Source: Setoptus koraiensis (taxonomy: Eukaryota; Arthropoda). Taken from it: a stretch of 64,000 nucleotides of DNA. The notes beneath the pieces were generated by a model. That model did no database searches. It was not told where the DNA came from and saw nothing but the letters and a program-made list of their open reading frames with translations. Below, piece after piece: positions 11,206 through 21,100 of the stretch. Numbering within the stretch: position 1 is the first letter of the stretch; every line of letters starts with the position of its first letter. The position numbers and the translations under genes are program-made. The stretch spans positions 23,684,001 to 23,748,000 of the forward strand of contig CM106585.1 of assembly GCA_048013815.1 (NCBI GenBank). Reading direction: 5' to 3'.

Positions 11206-11376
11206 GGAAGTTGCGCAATATTTTGAGATCATTTCAAAAGCTTTATGTGTACTGATAGAAATCAATGAACATTCTTCATGATCATCCTGACATCGTCAAC
11301 TGAAATCTCCGTTATAATCTAAAATATAGTATTTAGTGGGAAAATACAAGCAAATACATTCAGACAACATATCAAG

Positions 11377-11983
11377 ATGCATCAGCGACAAAATCTACAA
11401 ATCAGTTCAATAGATAAAATATTATTGCTCACGTGCAGTGTTGTTCTTATATTAGCTTGTGTCAGCAATTATGTCAGCTGCATGCCATATAACAACAATG
11501 ACAAAAGCATAGGCTTGAACCCTACAAATCAAGATGAAGATTCTGCAGAGTCCGTGGCACCCCAGCAGCCATTAAATCCTGGCAATTTAGCTAGAGATGA
11601 CGATGATGACGACGACGACAATGACGCAAGCCACAAGAACCCAAATAAAGATCAAATGTTGACCCAAGACTCTATGGCTGCACTAGCCTCAACCAACGAG
11701 GATCCAATGACCGTTTCAGCCAGTAAGTATGACCAGTAACTTGTTTATTTTGCCTGGCAAAGTGATCTCGGTGGGCTGCTGATGCAATCCGTGATAAATC
11801 CTATATGCTGTATAATGATAATTTTGTGTTTATTGACTGCAATTGAACATCATCTTGGTATTAGGTCATCATCACCATCATAAGTACGTCAAGGGTATGA
11901 TGGATATGGGCGCATGGACTAAGAAGAAGGGGGCTTTCGGTTGGTACGCCGATTTTCCTGTTGGAGGCAAAGGAAAGAAATGA
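11377..11983 (+). CDS. Secreted peptide precursor with acidic spacer, His run and cationic amidation-type C-terminus
   Basis: Two exons, 11377-11722 and 11865-11983. The donor is GTAAGT and the acceptor TTAG. The split Ser codon (A|GT) keeps the frame, giving 154 residues. An extended signal peptide has its hydrophobic core at residues 15-29 (ILLLTCSVVLILACV). A long polar spacer follows, with eight consecutive Asp plus NDAS at about residues 73-84. Exon 2 encodes five His, then KYVKGMMDMGAWTKKK, GAFGWYADFPVGG and KGKK-stop. Two processing sites can be read. Cleavage after KKK, with trimming and amidation at the final Gly-Lys-Lys, would release GAFGWYADFPVGGK-amide. An acidic pro-part balancing a cationic C-terminus is also typical of antimicrobial precursors. 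I do not recognise the family. An AATAAA at 12052 follows the stop by 68 bp. Confidence 0.72.
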
Positions 11984-12051
11984 TGACAAGAGTGAAAATT
12001 GTCTAAATTCAGAATTGTTGTTGAATACATCAAGAAACGTTTGTTGATTAA

Positions 12052-12057
12052 AATAAA
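12052..12057 (+). promoter_or_regulatory. Polyadenylation signal of the Asp/His-rich peptide gene
   Basis: AATAAA, part of a short AATAAAATAAAAA run, 68 bp downstream of the stop codon at 11983. Confidence 0.6.
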
Positions 12058-12581
12058 ATAAAAATCCATTTTTGAGTAACCGATCTGCCACAGAACAGTA
12101 TATTGTAGAACAATGTAGAATTAATACTTCATACATTATGCTAGTACATTATGGATGCATAGACTCAATGCCATAGAGTGAGTACGATGGCGAATCTTTA
12201 GTTGTGTGACACGAGTTGCATCTCAACCTTTGAAACTCAACGGGCTCAATCATGACTGTTACATTTACAGATATTGAAAAAAGGTCTCAAGTTTCACAGA
12301 CTAGCCCGCTCAATAAGGCCGCCTAAGCGCCATTTTGAATAGGTCATGGCAATTGTTGCACTGTGGACATTGTGTGTTGCGTGCACTTGCGCACGCACGC
12401 GATAGTTATTTATTGTGACACGCATCTTGGTGCCAACGGGCGGCACCGGATCGAACAAAGTGGTGGCTCGCTGGTGAACTTTTGGTGTGTTGCCCACACA
12501 GACAGACACAACATGGAGATTTGTGCACACTGGCACACAAAAAGTTCTCTCTTGTTGGCGCTCAATAGGTTCTATGATCTC

Positions 12582-12617
12582 TCTAAAGTTTAGAGTCTAA
12601 ACTTTAGACTCTAAAGT
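12582..12617. repeat. Two overlapping perfect palindromes
   Basis: Arms of 13 bp around a single central G make the first (12582-12608). Arms of 8 bp around a central C make the second (12601-12617). They share the sequence ACTTTAGA, so the DNA can fold as either of two hairpins. Confidence 0.85.
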
Positions 12618-12837
12618 GCGAGAACTGGTGCCTTCCACAGTGCATCCTCCATTGTAGAATAGGCAGCACAGTAGACCTAAGAATTCAGTTCATCAAAACG
12701 TTCCATCATTAGTTGAACTATTCGCTCATTCGAAACCACCAACACGCCTGAGTATTCATCTACAATCATTTGTTAATTAATTAATTAGTTAAATAGTTAA
12801 TGCTCACAAATAGTTGTCATCACTAATTAAACACCAA

Positions 12838-12846
12838 TATATATAG
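12838..12846 (+). promoter_or_regulatory. TATA-like element of the coiled-coil gene
   Basis: TATATATAG lies 80 bp upstream of the ATG at 12926, at a distance compatible with a short 5' leader. Confidence 0.4.
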
Positions 12847-12925
12847 GCAGCAGCAGTAGCAAATTATAATCAATACTCATAAATATCAACAGTAGTCACG
12901 CACAAGATAGCCAAAGTCAAGCACA

Positions 12926-13747
12926 ATGATGGAAACAATGACGCAAAAATCAATTAAGAAAAATAATTTACAGGCGAGCGATATCGCCGAAATCACCGAC
13001 ATCAAGCGAAGATTTGAAATGGAATTAGATCGAGGTGAGGTCATCAGAAAGGATCTCACGGAAAAATTGTTCAAATTGATAAGAGAAAATCGTGATGCCA
13101 CAAATAGAATCGGAACAAAGAAAGAATATCTAGCCAAGCTCAAATTGAGATACATCGAAATGGAGCAGAAAATCAATTCATTTGACGAATCTGTTTGTAA
13201 AGTAAAGGATATGGTTGGCAATTCCAAACTAAAAGTCGCTGAAGACATCGAAATGGGAGTCTTCCAGCAGGAATCTATGGATTTGGTTAATACATATTTT
13301 GAGGCCATGCAGTTCTATTCAGAGGACCGACTTATGCTAGAATGGAGCAAGAAAAAAGAAGGTCTCAGAGCTAGACGTGTAGCGGTGACTGAAGTCGATG
13401 CTGCTATTGATGAGAAAAAACAAGATATTCAACGCAAAAAGGCTGAAATTGAAAAAGAAATCGAAAGAAAGAAGCAAGAGGAAGCAGCTAAACAGGCCAG
13501 AATCAACGAAGAAAATGCCAAGCGTCACATGGCGAAACAGTTTAATTTCGCGCTAAATGATTCATCGACCATTGGATCAGGGAGGCCGTTTGCTAGACCT
13601 GTTACGCCACGCTGTGAGAATTATAAAAACTTTCTCACTGCTTCTTATCCCAAGGTTCCGCAACAAATCACAGAGCCAGTCAAAAAAGATTTAGAGGAAG
13701 GCTCATCACTATCACAATCTCTCTGGGCATACAAGAATCTTATGTAA
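12926..13747 (+). CDS. Unrecognised coiled-coil protein
   Basis: An intact 273-residue ORF in one exon with a good start context (ACAATGATGG) and an AATAAA 92 bp after the stop. I do not recognise the family. There is no signal peptide or membrane segment. Residues about 15-115 form a charged helical region, with heptad-like spacing in RENRDATNRIGTKKEYL-type stretches. Residues about 140-200 are a second, very Lys/Glu-rich coiled coil (EIEKEIERKKQEEAAKQ). The C-terminal 70 residues are less charged and Pro/Ser-containing (SGRPFARPVTPRCENYKNFL) and end SLWAYKNLM. This layout suits a structural or scaffold protein, for example of cytoskeleton, centrosome or kinetochore, but no function can be assigned. 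Its 3' end abuts the convergent SRP72 gene. The coding nature is supported by length, codon regularity and the charged periodicity. Confidence 0.8.
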   Translation: MMETMTQKSIKKNNLQASDIAEITDIKRRFEMELDRGEVIRKDLTEKLFKLIRENRDATNRIGTKKEYLAKLKLRYIEMEQKINSFDESVCKVKDMVGNSKLKVAEDIEMGVFQQESMDLVNTYFEAMQFYSEDRLMLEWSKKKEGLRARRVAVTEVDAAIDEKKQDIQRKKAEIEKEIERKKQEEAAKQARINEENAKRHMAKQFNFALNDSSTIGSGRPFARPVTPRCENYKNFLTASYPKVPQQITEPVKKDLEEGSSLSQSLWAYKNLM

Positions 13748-13838
13748 GATACCAAACCGATCAAAGTGATTTTATACTTTAAAACTTGAAGAAAAAGAGA
13801 TCACTGATTCAATTTCCAGCGCTTCATAACCTATGATT

Positions 13839-13879
13839 AATAAACATACACTCTATTTATTCAAAATAATACATTTATT
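13839..13879. promoter_or_regulatory. Facing polyadenylation signals of two convergent genes
   Basis: AATAAA on the plus strand at 13839-13844 serves the coiled-coil gene. AATAAA on the minus strand at 13879-13874 and again at 13861-13856 serves SRP72. Cleavage 10-30 bases downstream of each would make the two 3' UTRs overlap or touch. Confidence 0.65.
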
Positions 13880-13924
13880 ATTTTTTGATCAATTATATCA
13901 ATAAAATACTTGAAGGCCTAATAA

Positions 13925-14767
13925 CTATCTCTTGCCTGTCTTCTTTTTCTTCTTTTGAGCAGTTGGGCGCATCTGCCTCGGACCTTGACTGGAACCAGCG
14001 ACTGGAGCAGCTACTTTAGTCTGTTTAGGTATAATTGCTTCAGCTTCACTTACAGCACCCTGAGTTCCTTTTATCATCGCTTGCTGAGAACGTTGTTTAT
14101 CTTTCCCCTTGGCTTTATAGTTGGACCTTTGCCACTTAGGTAACCATCTTTCGGGGTCAGGACCAGCGACAGGATCGAAATTTTTTGGTAGACGCTTCTT
14201 GCGTTTTTTGTGACGTTTTCGCTTGTTCTTAACAGGCTCGACATTCTCATCCATGCAAACCAAATCGTTTGCTTTGTTAGCACTTTTACTAGATTTACCA
14301 GCTGCTGCTGCTGCCGCCGCACGCCTTCCGGCAGCACCACGTTTACCAGTTACCTTTTTAACAAATTTTGTGCCAACAAACCAATCTTCATCTTTAATAG
14401 ATAAGATGTCTATAGATTCTATTATTTCCTCGACAGATGGGAGCTGTTTAAAAAACATATCTTTAGTCCTTAGTGTGTTCGGTGCTTCTAACTGTGCGCT
14501 GATAACTATTGCAGCTATATTCTCTTGGCGTTCATTAGTGTGTTGAGAATCTTGACCACTTTCCATAATTTGCAAATATGTATCATAAGCTTCCTGGAAT
14601 TTCTTCTGTTTAAATTGTACTTGCGCTAAGAGATCCAGCACTTTATAATCTTGAATAGAGATCTTGCTTAATATTTCCAAGCATTGCTCGAAATGGTTTA
14701 GTCTATATTCATGGTAAGCACGTTCGTAGTCGCTGGGGCTTCTTTGGATGGCAGAAGCTTTAGCCAT
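13925..14767 (-). CDS. Srp72: Short SRP72-like protein (signal recognition particle 72 kDa subunit)
   Basis: SRP72 binds SRP RNA with SRP68 in the particle that targets nascent secretory proteins to the ER. This intronless ORF has 280 residues against roughly 650-680 in animal SRP72. Residues about 10-95 match one internal TPR block of the family (YERAYHEYRLN, then QVQFKQKKFQEAYDTYLQIM, then NERQENIAAIVISAQ). Residues from about 110 match the extreme end of the TPR array and the linker. Residues about 180-240 are the SRP72 RNA-binding motif: a basic cluster, LPKNFDPVAGPDPERWLPKW, then the KGTQG signature. The tail is Lys-rich. The first TPRs and some 400 central residues are missing, although the frame is open and the ATG context (GCCATGG) is good. 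I saw no upstream coding exon in the 514 bp before FUNDC1. Either this lineage has a minimal SRP72 or this is a shortened paralogue. Confidence 0.85.
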   Translation of the reverse strand: MAKASAIQRSPSDYERAYHEYRLNHFEQCLEILSKISIQDYKVLDLLAQVQFKQKKFQEAYDTYLQIMESGQDSQHTNERQENIAAIVISAQLEAPNTLRTKDMFFKQLPSVEEIIESIDILSIKDEDWFVGTKFVKKVTGKRGAAGRRAAAAAAAGKSSKSANKANDLVCMDENVEPVKNKRKRHKKRKKRLPKNFDPVAGPDPERWLPKWQRSNYKAKGKDKQRSQQAMIKGTQGAVSEAEAIIPKQTKVAAPVAGSSQGPRQMRPTAQKKKKKTGKR

Positions 14768-15281
14768 GGCCAGTGTGTCGGTGAAAAACGTAATAACCTG
14801 TGAATGTGCGAGTATAAATGAATGATTGCCCCACTATTGTAATAATTGTTATAATATTTATCCCATGTTCCAATTGGATATAATTTATTAGTGTTCTTTA
14901 AATGGATGTTGACATGGATGTGGATCGAGCATCATCTGTTTGGAAATAAAATAGACGCATGCGCAATTGTGTAAGATACTGTTGCAGCGGCGGTATTCAA
15001 ATCATCATTCATTCGGAATAAATTATCCCCGTTGTCTCGCAGCATGTTTTTATTGTTGATGAGTGAATATTTTCATGCGAAAAATTTCAATTTTATTTTA
15101 ACGTATTAGTATCCCAATGATAATTTGCTGTTTTAAGCCGCATGACAAATTGAGGTACATCACAGTTTAACCAATTCATAGAATCAATCATTCGGAACAA
15201 TCAGCCAGCATCACTAGTATAAATGTCAAAAACGGTTCAAGATAACTAATATTCTAATACCAATTAAAAACAACACATTCA
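14768..15281. other. Shared upstream region of divergent SRP72 and FUN14 genes
   Basis: 514 bp between two divergent starts, a candidate bidirectional promoter. It contains a NRF1-like GCGCATGC-type element near 14957-14966 (CGCATGCGCA), typical of housekeeping promoters. No TPR-coding exon for SRP72 is visible here on the minus strand. Confidence 0.5.
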
Positions 15282-15656
15282 ATGAAGATGGTAGATTTCA
15301 ATGTTGATAGTCTGATGAAAAAATTCAATCAATTGCCAAAGCCCGCACAGCAAATACTTATCGGAGGTTCAGCTGGTTGGCTAACGGGATTCTCATTGGC
15401 AAAATTTGGTAGAGGTGCCGGATTCAGTATAGGCGCCACAATTTTTATACTCCAGTTGGGCCAACAGTACGGCTATATAAACATCAATTGGAAGAGAGTC
15501 AATAGTGATCTCAAGAAGGCTAAACAAGAGGTAAAGAAACAAGCCGATGTTCATATGCCCGAAATTGCGGACAAGGTTGAGGGCGTTTTAATGCAAAATG
15601 TTGTATTGGCGTCCTCATTTGCTGGAGGTTTTTTCCTCGGGGCCTCATCAGCCTGA
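15282..15656 (+). CDS. Fundc1: FUN14-domain protein (FUNDC1/2-like), mitochondrial outer membrane
   Basis: A 124-residue single-exon protein that matches the FUN14 family along its length. It has a first glycine-rich helix (QQILIGGSAGWLTGFSLAKF), a second (GFSIGATIFILQLGQQYGYI), the conserved INWKRVNSDLKKAKQEVKK segment, and a last helix (VVLASSFAGGFFLGASS). FUNDC1 is a mitophagy receptor that recruits LC3 through an N-terminal YxxL motif. Here the N-terminus is only about 25 residues and no Y/W-x-x-L/I LC3 motif is visible. The protein could therefore be a basal family member without receptor function, or a missing upstream exon could supply it. It diverges from SRP72 and converges with TMEM165, the stops being 141 bp apart. 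Confidence 0.88.
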   Translation: MKMVDFNVDSLMKKFNQLPKPAQQILIGGSAGWLTGFSLAKFGRGAGFSIGATIFILQLGQQYGYININWKRVNSDLKKAKQEVKKQADVHMPEIADKVEGVLMQNVVLASSFAGGFFLGASSA

Positions 15657-15796
15657 AATTATTCATAACTTTCATATGTCGCTGTATATAAAAGTCTAGC
15701 TGTTCATTGATGATTTGTATAGTAATTGTACCAGTCTAATAATGATATACTAACAAGATAAACAAAACAAAACAGATGATTATCGATCTATAGACG

Positions 15797-16963
15797 TCAA
15801 TCATTAGACGGCTCTCCCCTTACAGCGGCCACCACTGCAAAAACGAGAAACAGTATTCCCGAGATGAATGTAACTATATATTTGTGTTATACAAAAGAAA
15901 TAGTTCAGTAATATTAGTAAATTTCATAAGCATATTACACACTAGTTGACTCCACATGCAAGTTTGATTACATACCTAGGCGGACTGATATTTTTTCTCC
16001 TACATAATGTCCTCCTAACACCGCTATAAAAGTGGATATAAATTGAGCGACAAAGGCGCCCAGTGCTACTCCAAAGATATTCCCTCTAGCAGCCAGAACT
16101 ACAACAGTGACTTGTGATCTGTCGGCTAGTTCGGCCACTAATATAATTATGAACGCTCTAAAAAAGAAAGAGTTCCAAAATTGCTTCAAATGGCTTACAA
16201 TTCCTGTTTGTGGTTCGTTCTCTGAATGAAGCGAGGGAGATTCACTCGGCGGCCGATTGATCTCGGCCTATAGGGGAAACGAATATTGAAGGGTTATTAC
16301 ATCCCTGCTGCTGGTGATAGTCTGCTTCATTTTAATATTCTACTTACCAGAATAGCTCTATTAGTCTCAGTTAGTTTGTTTTCCTGATTTGCATTCGGTT
16401 GTGAATTATTTGACGCTGTTTGCCCGGCGAAGTATTCTGCAGTATTGGGAGGCATACGGTAAGCTGTTGATACGAATAGGAAAAGAAATCAACATATTGA
16501 TTATTGTCTGTTGTCTCATAAAAAAACTTATAGTATTGAAAGGAGAAAATAAACGTGCAGCATTACCATCATATAGCGTTTTGAGACCAAACCCTGTAAA
16601 TAAAATAATTGATAAATAATATATGTACACCTTCGGGACATGGCTTACCAATACGCCAAATCCGCATGCTACTGCGGAATTTAATATTAAAGCTAATAGA
16701 GCAGCTAGGAAAGTAATCACACGAGGTTGATTTATCGATAATATGGCGGTCAGAAAGAATGTTCTATCTCCAAATTCTGACAGGAAGATTAAGGATAAGG
16801 CGGATATGTAGCCTTCAAAGAAACTTCCTTCATAGCCTCCAGACTCTTTCACTGTTGTTGATGTCACATTGATTAGATTGTCAGTAGACGCCGTTGATAC
16901 TGTTGTCGACACAGTCGACTCTGTTGATAATGTTGGCAATGTTGACAATGTCGTGGTGGACAT
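15797..16963 (-). CDS. Tmem165: TMEM165/Gdt1-family Golgi cation transporter
   Basis: UPF0016/Gdt1 proteins move Mn2+/Ca2+ against H+ in the Golgi and keep glycosyltransferases supplied with manganese. Four exons are visible: 16963-16567, 16436-16348, 16267-15976 and 15872/3-15797, joined in phases 1, 0 and 1 through small GT-AG introns (130, 80 and 102 bp). They give 284 residues. The frame is open upstream of the ATG at 16963 only from a TTG. The N-terminus is Ser/Thr-rich. The first family motif is LSEFGDRTFF, followed by VYIYYLSIILFTGFGLKTLYD. A polar linker leads to the second motif VAELADRSQV and then LGGHYVGEKISVR. The C-terminal helix is encoded by the last exon (GILFLVFAVVAAV). The second motif normally reads E-x-G-D, and here Gly is Ala. 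It fits functionally with Mgat1 in the same window, a Golgi glycosyltransferase, but the distance gives no reason to infer co-regulation. Confidence 0.93.
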
Positions 16964-17951
16964 GATATTACCAATGTGAGCTCTATGTACTATTGTTTTC
17001 AAGGCTCGGAGATAGGCCGATCGAAGAAAATTTCTAAGCTCTTCCTCGCTTTCTTAAACAAATACAATGATAATTGTGAACGAAATGAATGACCTTTCTG
17101 TAGGCATAATGATGAACGCTAGATATTGTCCAATAGCTGATTGAAAAGACGAATCACACAGTAATTTGTTCATCTCAATACTTGCCTCGTGAAATTGATT
17201 CAATTCAAGCCTGAAGCCAGTGTAGTGAGAAGTGATGCATTTGGACTAATTTGCAGGAGAATTTTTCTCGAGCTATCTTCACTCCAAGATATAGTGTTTA
17301 TGTATGAATTCATCTTCTACGAAATACAGATAATCAATCAATTTCCACAGAGGGCAAAGCCCAGTGAAAAAGAGCATTCTATTCAGGGAATTTTAATGAG
17401 TTTAGCTACATCCGCGCGCTAGTCGTATCCGATACTATCGCTACAATTAGGTATGCTATCGCGCGACTAAATAGCATAGGTTTATTTTGGTATCACCGGC
17501 GCAAAAAAGTTATTTCCCAATCGGTCCTGTGTATAGTGATTAAGGATTGTAGCTCAACGAATGAGCATTTATTTATTAACAATCCTATTGATAACATAAG
17601 CTAAGTAATTAACAACAATATATGGCAAGACAGTAAGACCTCACACCATCTGTTAGTTCAGTATATACAATACAATACAATTAACGCTTATTATAATAAC
17701 AATTATGATAATTATGATGACAATAATAATGAGCAAATAGACAATTGCGTGGACCGCGTGACTTGTTACACTAGTGATACATGATGATTACACAATAGTT
17801 AAACAGTGGTCATGGCATTGCATTATCAAGACAGCACAACTATCTAATATTCAGGAGCCTAGCAAATTGGCTCAAGTCAACAGTAAGAAAACTGTTGCGT
17901 CTAACTACTCAAGCTACTCATCTTGATATCTTGTAGCTATACAATAAATGC
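16964..17951. other. Intergenic region between TMEM165 and chitin deacetylase
   Basis: The 5' flank of TMEM165 lies up to about 17100. The rest is AT-rich without a supported ORF. A 77-codon frame from 17189 starts only at GTG and has no motif. Plus-strand AATAAA copies occur near 17942 and 18060-18115, without a plus-strand gene to use them. Confidence 0.45.
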
Positions 17952-17957
17952 TTTATT
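17952..17957 (-). promoter_or_regulatory. Candidate polyadenylation signal of the chitin deacetylase gene
   Basis: TTTATT on the plus strand, so AATAAA on the minus strand, about 236 bp past the deacetylase stop codon. It is the first canonical signal downstream of that stop. Confidence 0.5.
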
Positions 17958-18192
17958 ATTTAAGCTAAGTGATGTTGTGTGATATTGTGTTTTCTTAACT
18001 CAATTGGTTGCAAACTTAATCTTCGCCTAGCATTACATAAGATTTTTTGTATATGTAAAAAATAAATAAAGATTAGTTTGTATGTTAGATAATCACATCC
18101 GGTTTTTCAATAAATAAAAGTGATGATGACTTTGTTTAGTTTTAAAACCGAGTCTATCCGATGGACCTTTAAATAATCTTATTCTAGCCTGG

Positions 18193-21100
18193 CTAACCGT
18201 TTGAATGTGCCGCTGCATTGATGGCTTGTTGTTTTGCTTTGAAACCCGTGGATCCGACCTGTTGACAGTGTTTTATGAGATGATAATTGTTATGTAATTA
18301 AATGATAATGAGCGCGCTGCGCTAGGCATGATCATTCAAGATTTAAAACTGTAACAAACCAAAACTTACCCATGGAAACTGTTGATTTAACGGGCATGGC
18401 TGGCAAGTCTTCATGAATCGTGTCCCTATGAAAGATGAAAGCGATAACGACATTTTGTTTTTTGTGTTTAGATTGTGTTAAGATTTATTGGGGTAAATCT
18501 GTACGAACGAGAGTGATTTTACACATCGCAAGTTCACTTACCATGTTCCGATTTCACATTGCACACGGTAGGGTGGTAGCAAGGCGGCGGTCTGTCGCTA
18601 TTCTTGGGACATTGCCATGGCTCGAATTGATTGATCTCATTCAATGGTGTTGGCTGACGCATCCATTGTAACATTTGCCAGTTTGTGACAAAGAATACCT
18701 CTGGTAAGTTAGTAACTGTGTCCATAAATTTCAAGAAGCCTCGCCTGTGATGAACAGTATTGAACCAAGCCGAGTGATAAAACAAACCAAATGGTGCTCT
18801 ATTGGACTTGTAATGTCTATTGAAGTTCTTCATGAGCATCTCATAGACACCGTCCTCATCCGTTGGATTTGAGCATGCATCGCCCATGGAGCAGCGTCCA
18901 CCGCGCAAATCCACCCACATGGTCATACCTGTGACAAACAAGCGAAAAGTATTATGCAACAACAGATTAAATCAGAGCTTATTAGCCATACACTGTTCGC
19001 TAAGTTGAGGTTGAGCAATTAACGGCTTAATTAATTAAGAGTTTATAGAGCCATTATAACTTACCCACTTCCCAAACGCCGGGGAAAGACTTTGTGGGGC
19101 AGGGAGTTATCATGCACTCGTGCGTCAATTGATAATCCAATGTGTAGGGCCATAGAGGGGGTGAGTTCTCAAATATGGGCATGGAGGAATCATAAGTGAA
19201 GTTGGCATCGTATAACATTTCAAACATTTTATTGCCACCAATCTGTAAGAAGGGTGCTCTCATTCCGCGCACATCGTCCAGTCTAACACCGCCGTATAAG
19301 TTGAGAATTTCGCGTTGACCATTGACCTCTTTAAACCATTGGCTCTTGGAGAATTTCTCACCAAAGCTGTGACTGTTTATTTGTGTTAGCGAGATAGTTA
19401 GTGACAGCATAATAGTATAATGATACTAGATTAGACTGAGACTAGATGACTATTGACAGCTAAATGAGATAAACTATATGAGAGACACTACTTACGTAAT
19501 GCTGTGCGAGGCCATCTCGTGACCGCGACTGTACAGCGTCTGAACCTGACCATAATCAGTCCACTCGTGGCTCACATAAAATGTCGCCAATATAGGACAA
19601 CCGTTTGGATTCTTTCTAGCTGTGAACAATTCTTCATAAATCTCCCAATTGAGATCATTGACGGCATCATCAAATGTCAACAAAACCACCTGAGGAATAG
19701 TCTTGGCGTCCATATTGTTTGGTGTTAGTGTGTCGCCACATTTACAATCTGGCAAACGGCACATTTTTGTGTCACATTTTGATGCTGTTTGCAACGGCTG
19801 AGGCGTATTAAACATGGCATCGGGTCGTTTGGCGGGCTTTGTAGAGGCCTGATTATTGGCAAGAGCCTGTTCATGATTAACAACAATCTTTTTATTGGTT
19901 GGCCGTCCACCTCGGGCCCTGTTGCCGCTTGTGCCACCACTTCCGCCCTGAGCTGCCGCTGGTGGACCACGAGATGGCGTTGCCGTTGTGCCCGTTGTCG
20001 TAATGGTTGCCGGTGTTGTAGAGCTATGCGGGGGCGTTGCGGTCACCGATTGATCGCGACTGTCTTGACGTGCTCGATCCCTTGACCTTTGACTGGCCGA
20101 TCTAGACGGCGTTGCTGCACCATTTGACGCTGTCAGTTGTTGTTGTTGCTGCTGTTGTCTAGGTGGCGACACTGTTTGAGACGGTTGTTGCACCGCCGTT
20201 GCTATTTGTGGTGATTGTGGCTGATTTGACACAATATTGGCTGAATGCGACGACAAATGCGGAACAGAGACAGTGGTTGATATTGGCTGACGTTCTCTTA
20301 TTACTATGTTAGGCGTCTGACGACGACTTGTCGAGTTCTCGTTCAATATGTCAAAATCATAATCAACTGTACCAAAGGGTTGGCCGGCCTCGAGCGCGTC
20401 AATGGCAGAATTGAGATATCTGTTGGCCACCAGTTGCGGATCCTCAGTTGTAGTACCGCCGCCAGCGCCACCTATAGATGTGCTAGGCTGAGTAGTGGTT
20501 GTTGTACTGCTAGTTGTGATGCTAGTTGCTGTAGTTGACTGACTAGATGATGGCGGCAAGACAGATGAAGATGATTGTCTTATAACACTGTCTCGGGGTG
20601 GCTCATTAAAGTTTGCAACTGTTGACGCTACGAGGGGACGCTGAGAGCGCATTTGTGAGGCCGTCTGTTGTTGCTGTTGCCTGTTGTTGTTGTTGTTGAT
20701 AGCCATATTGGGATGGTTGTTGTTTAGCACGGGACCTTGCGATGAAGATAGGAATGATGTTGGCGTTGTTGATACTTGCTGCTGCTGCGCTGACACTGAC
20801 TGTTGTGGCTGTTGTTGTTGTTGACCGTTAGGAATTTGTTGACGTTTTGGAGGCCTAGGTCGTCGAGACTGCTGCAACAAGGTGGCGCCAGCGCTGGTGC
20901 TTTGTTGCGTGGGCGCGGGCGAATCCCTCGTGACAGATGGAAATGGTAATGAATTGTCGTTGTTGTTGTTGTTGTTGTTCTTGTTGTTGGTGTTGGCATT
21001 AGATTGTTGTTGGTGTTGCGTGACATGCTGATCATTAGATTGTATGTTGACAGGCTCAATAAACAAACTGCGTCCGCTAGTTCCAATCAGCAGATTATTA

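Larger units (their letters stand above)
11984..12837. other. Intergenic region
   Basis: It contains the polyadenylation signal at 12052, the double palindrome near 12582-12617 and a moderately GC-richer stretch at about 12300-12560 with overlapping ORFs on both strands. Those ORFs lack recognisable motifs, so I do not call a gene. Confidence 0.45.

Noticed and set aside
12294-12593. Two overlapping ORFs of 76-80 codons on opposite strands in a GC-richer segment
   Set aside because: No recognisable domain, no clear start context, and Cys/His content explained by CA/TG-rich DNA.
14768-14830. CACAG acceptor-like site just before the SRP72 start, hinting at an upstream TPR exon
   Set aside because: The 450 bases before it on the minus strand contain no open TPR-like frame, and the next gene begins at 15282. 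Not fully excluded.
16568-16640. Possible intron in TMEM165 at a TTTACAG before GGTTTGG
   Set aside because: Reading straight through gives the family sequence VYIYYLSIILFTGFGLKTLYD, so this is coding.
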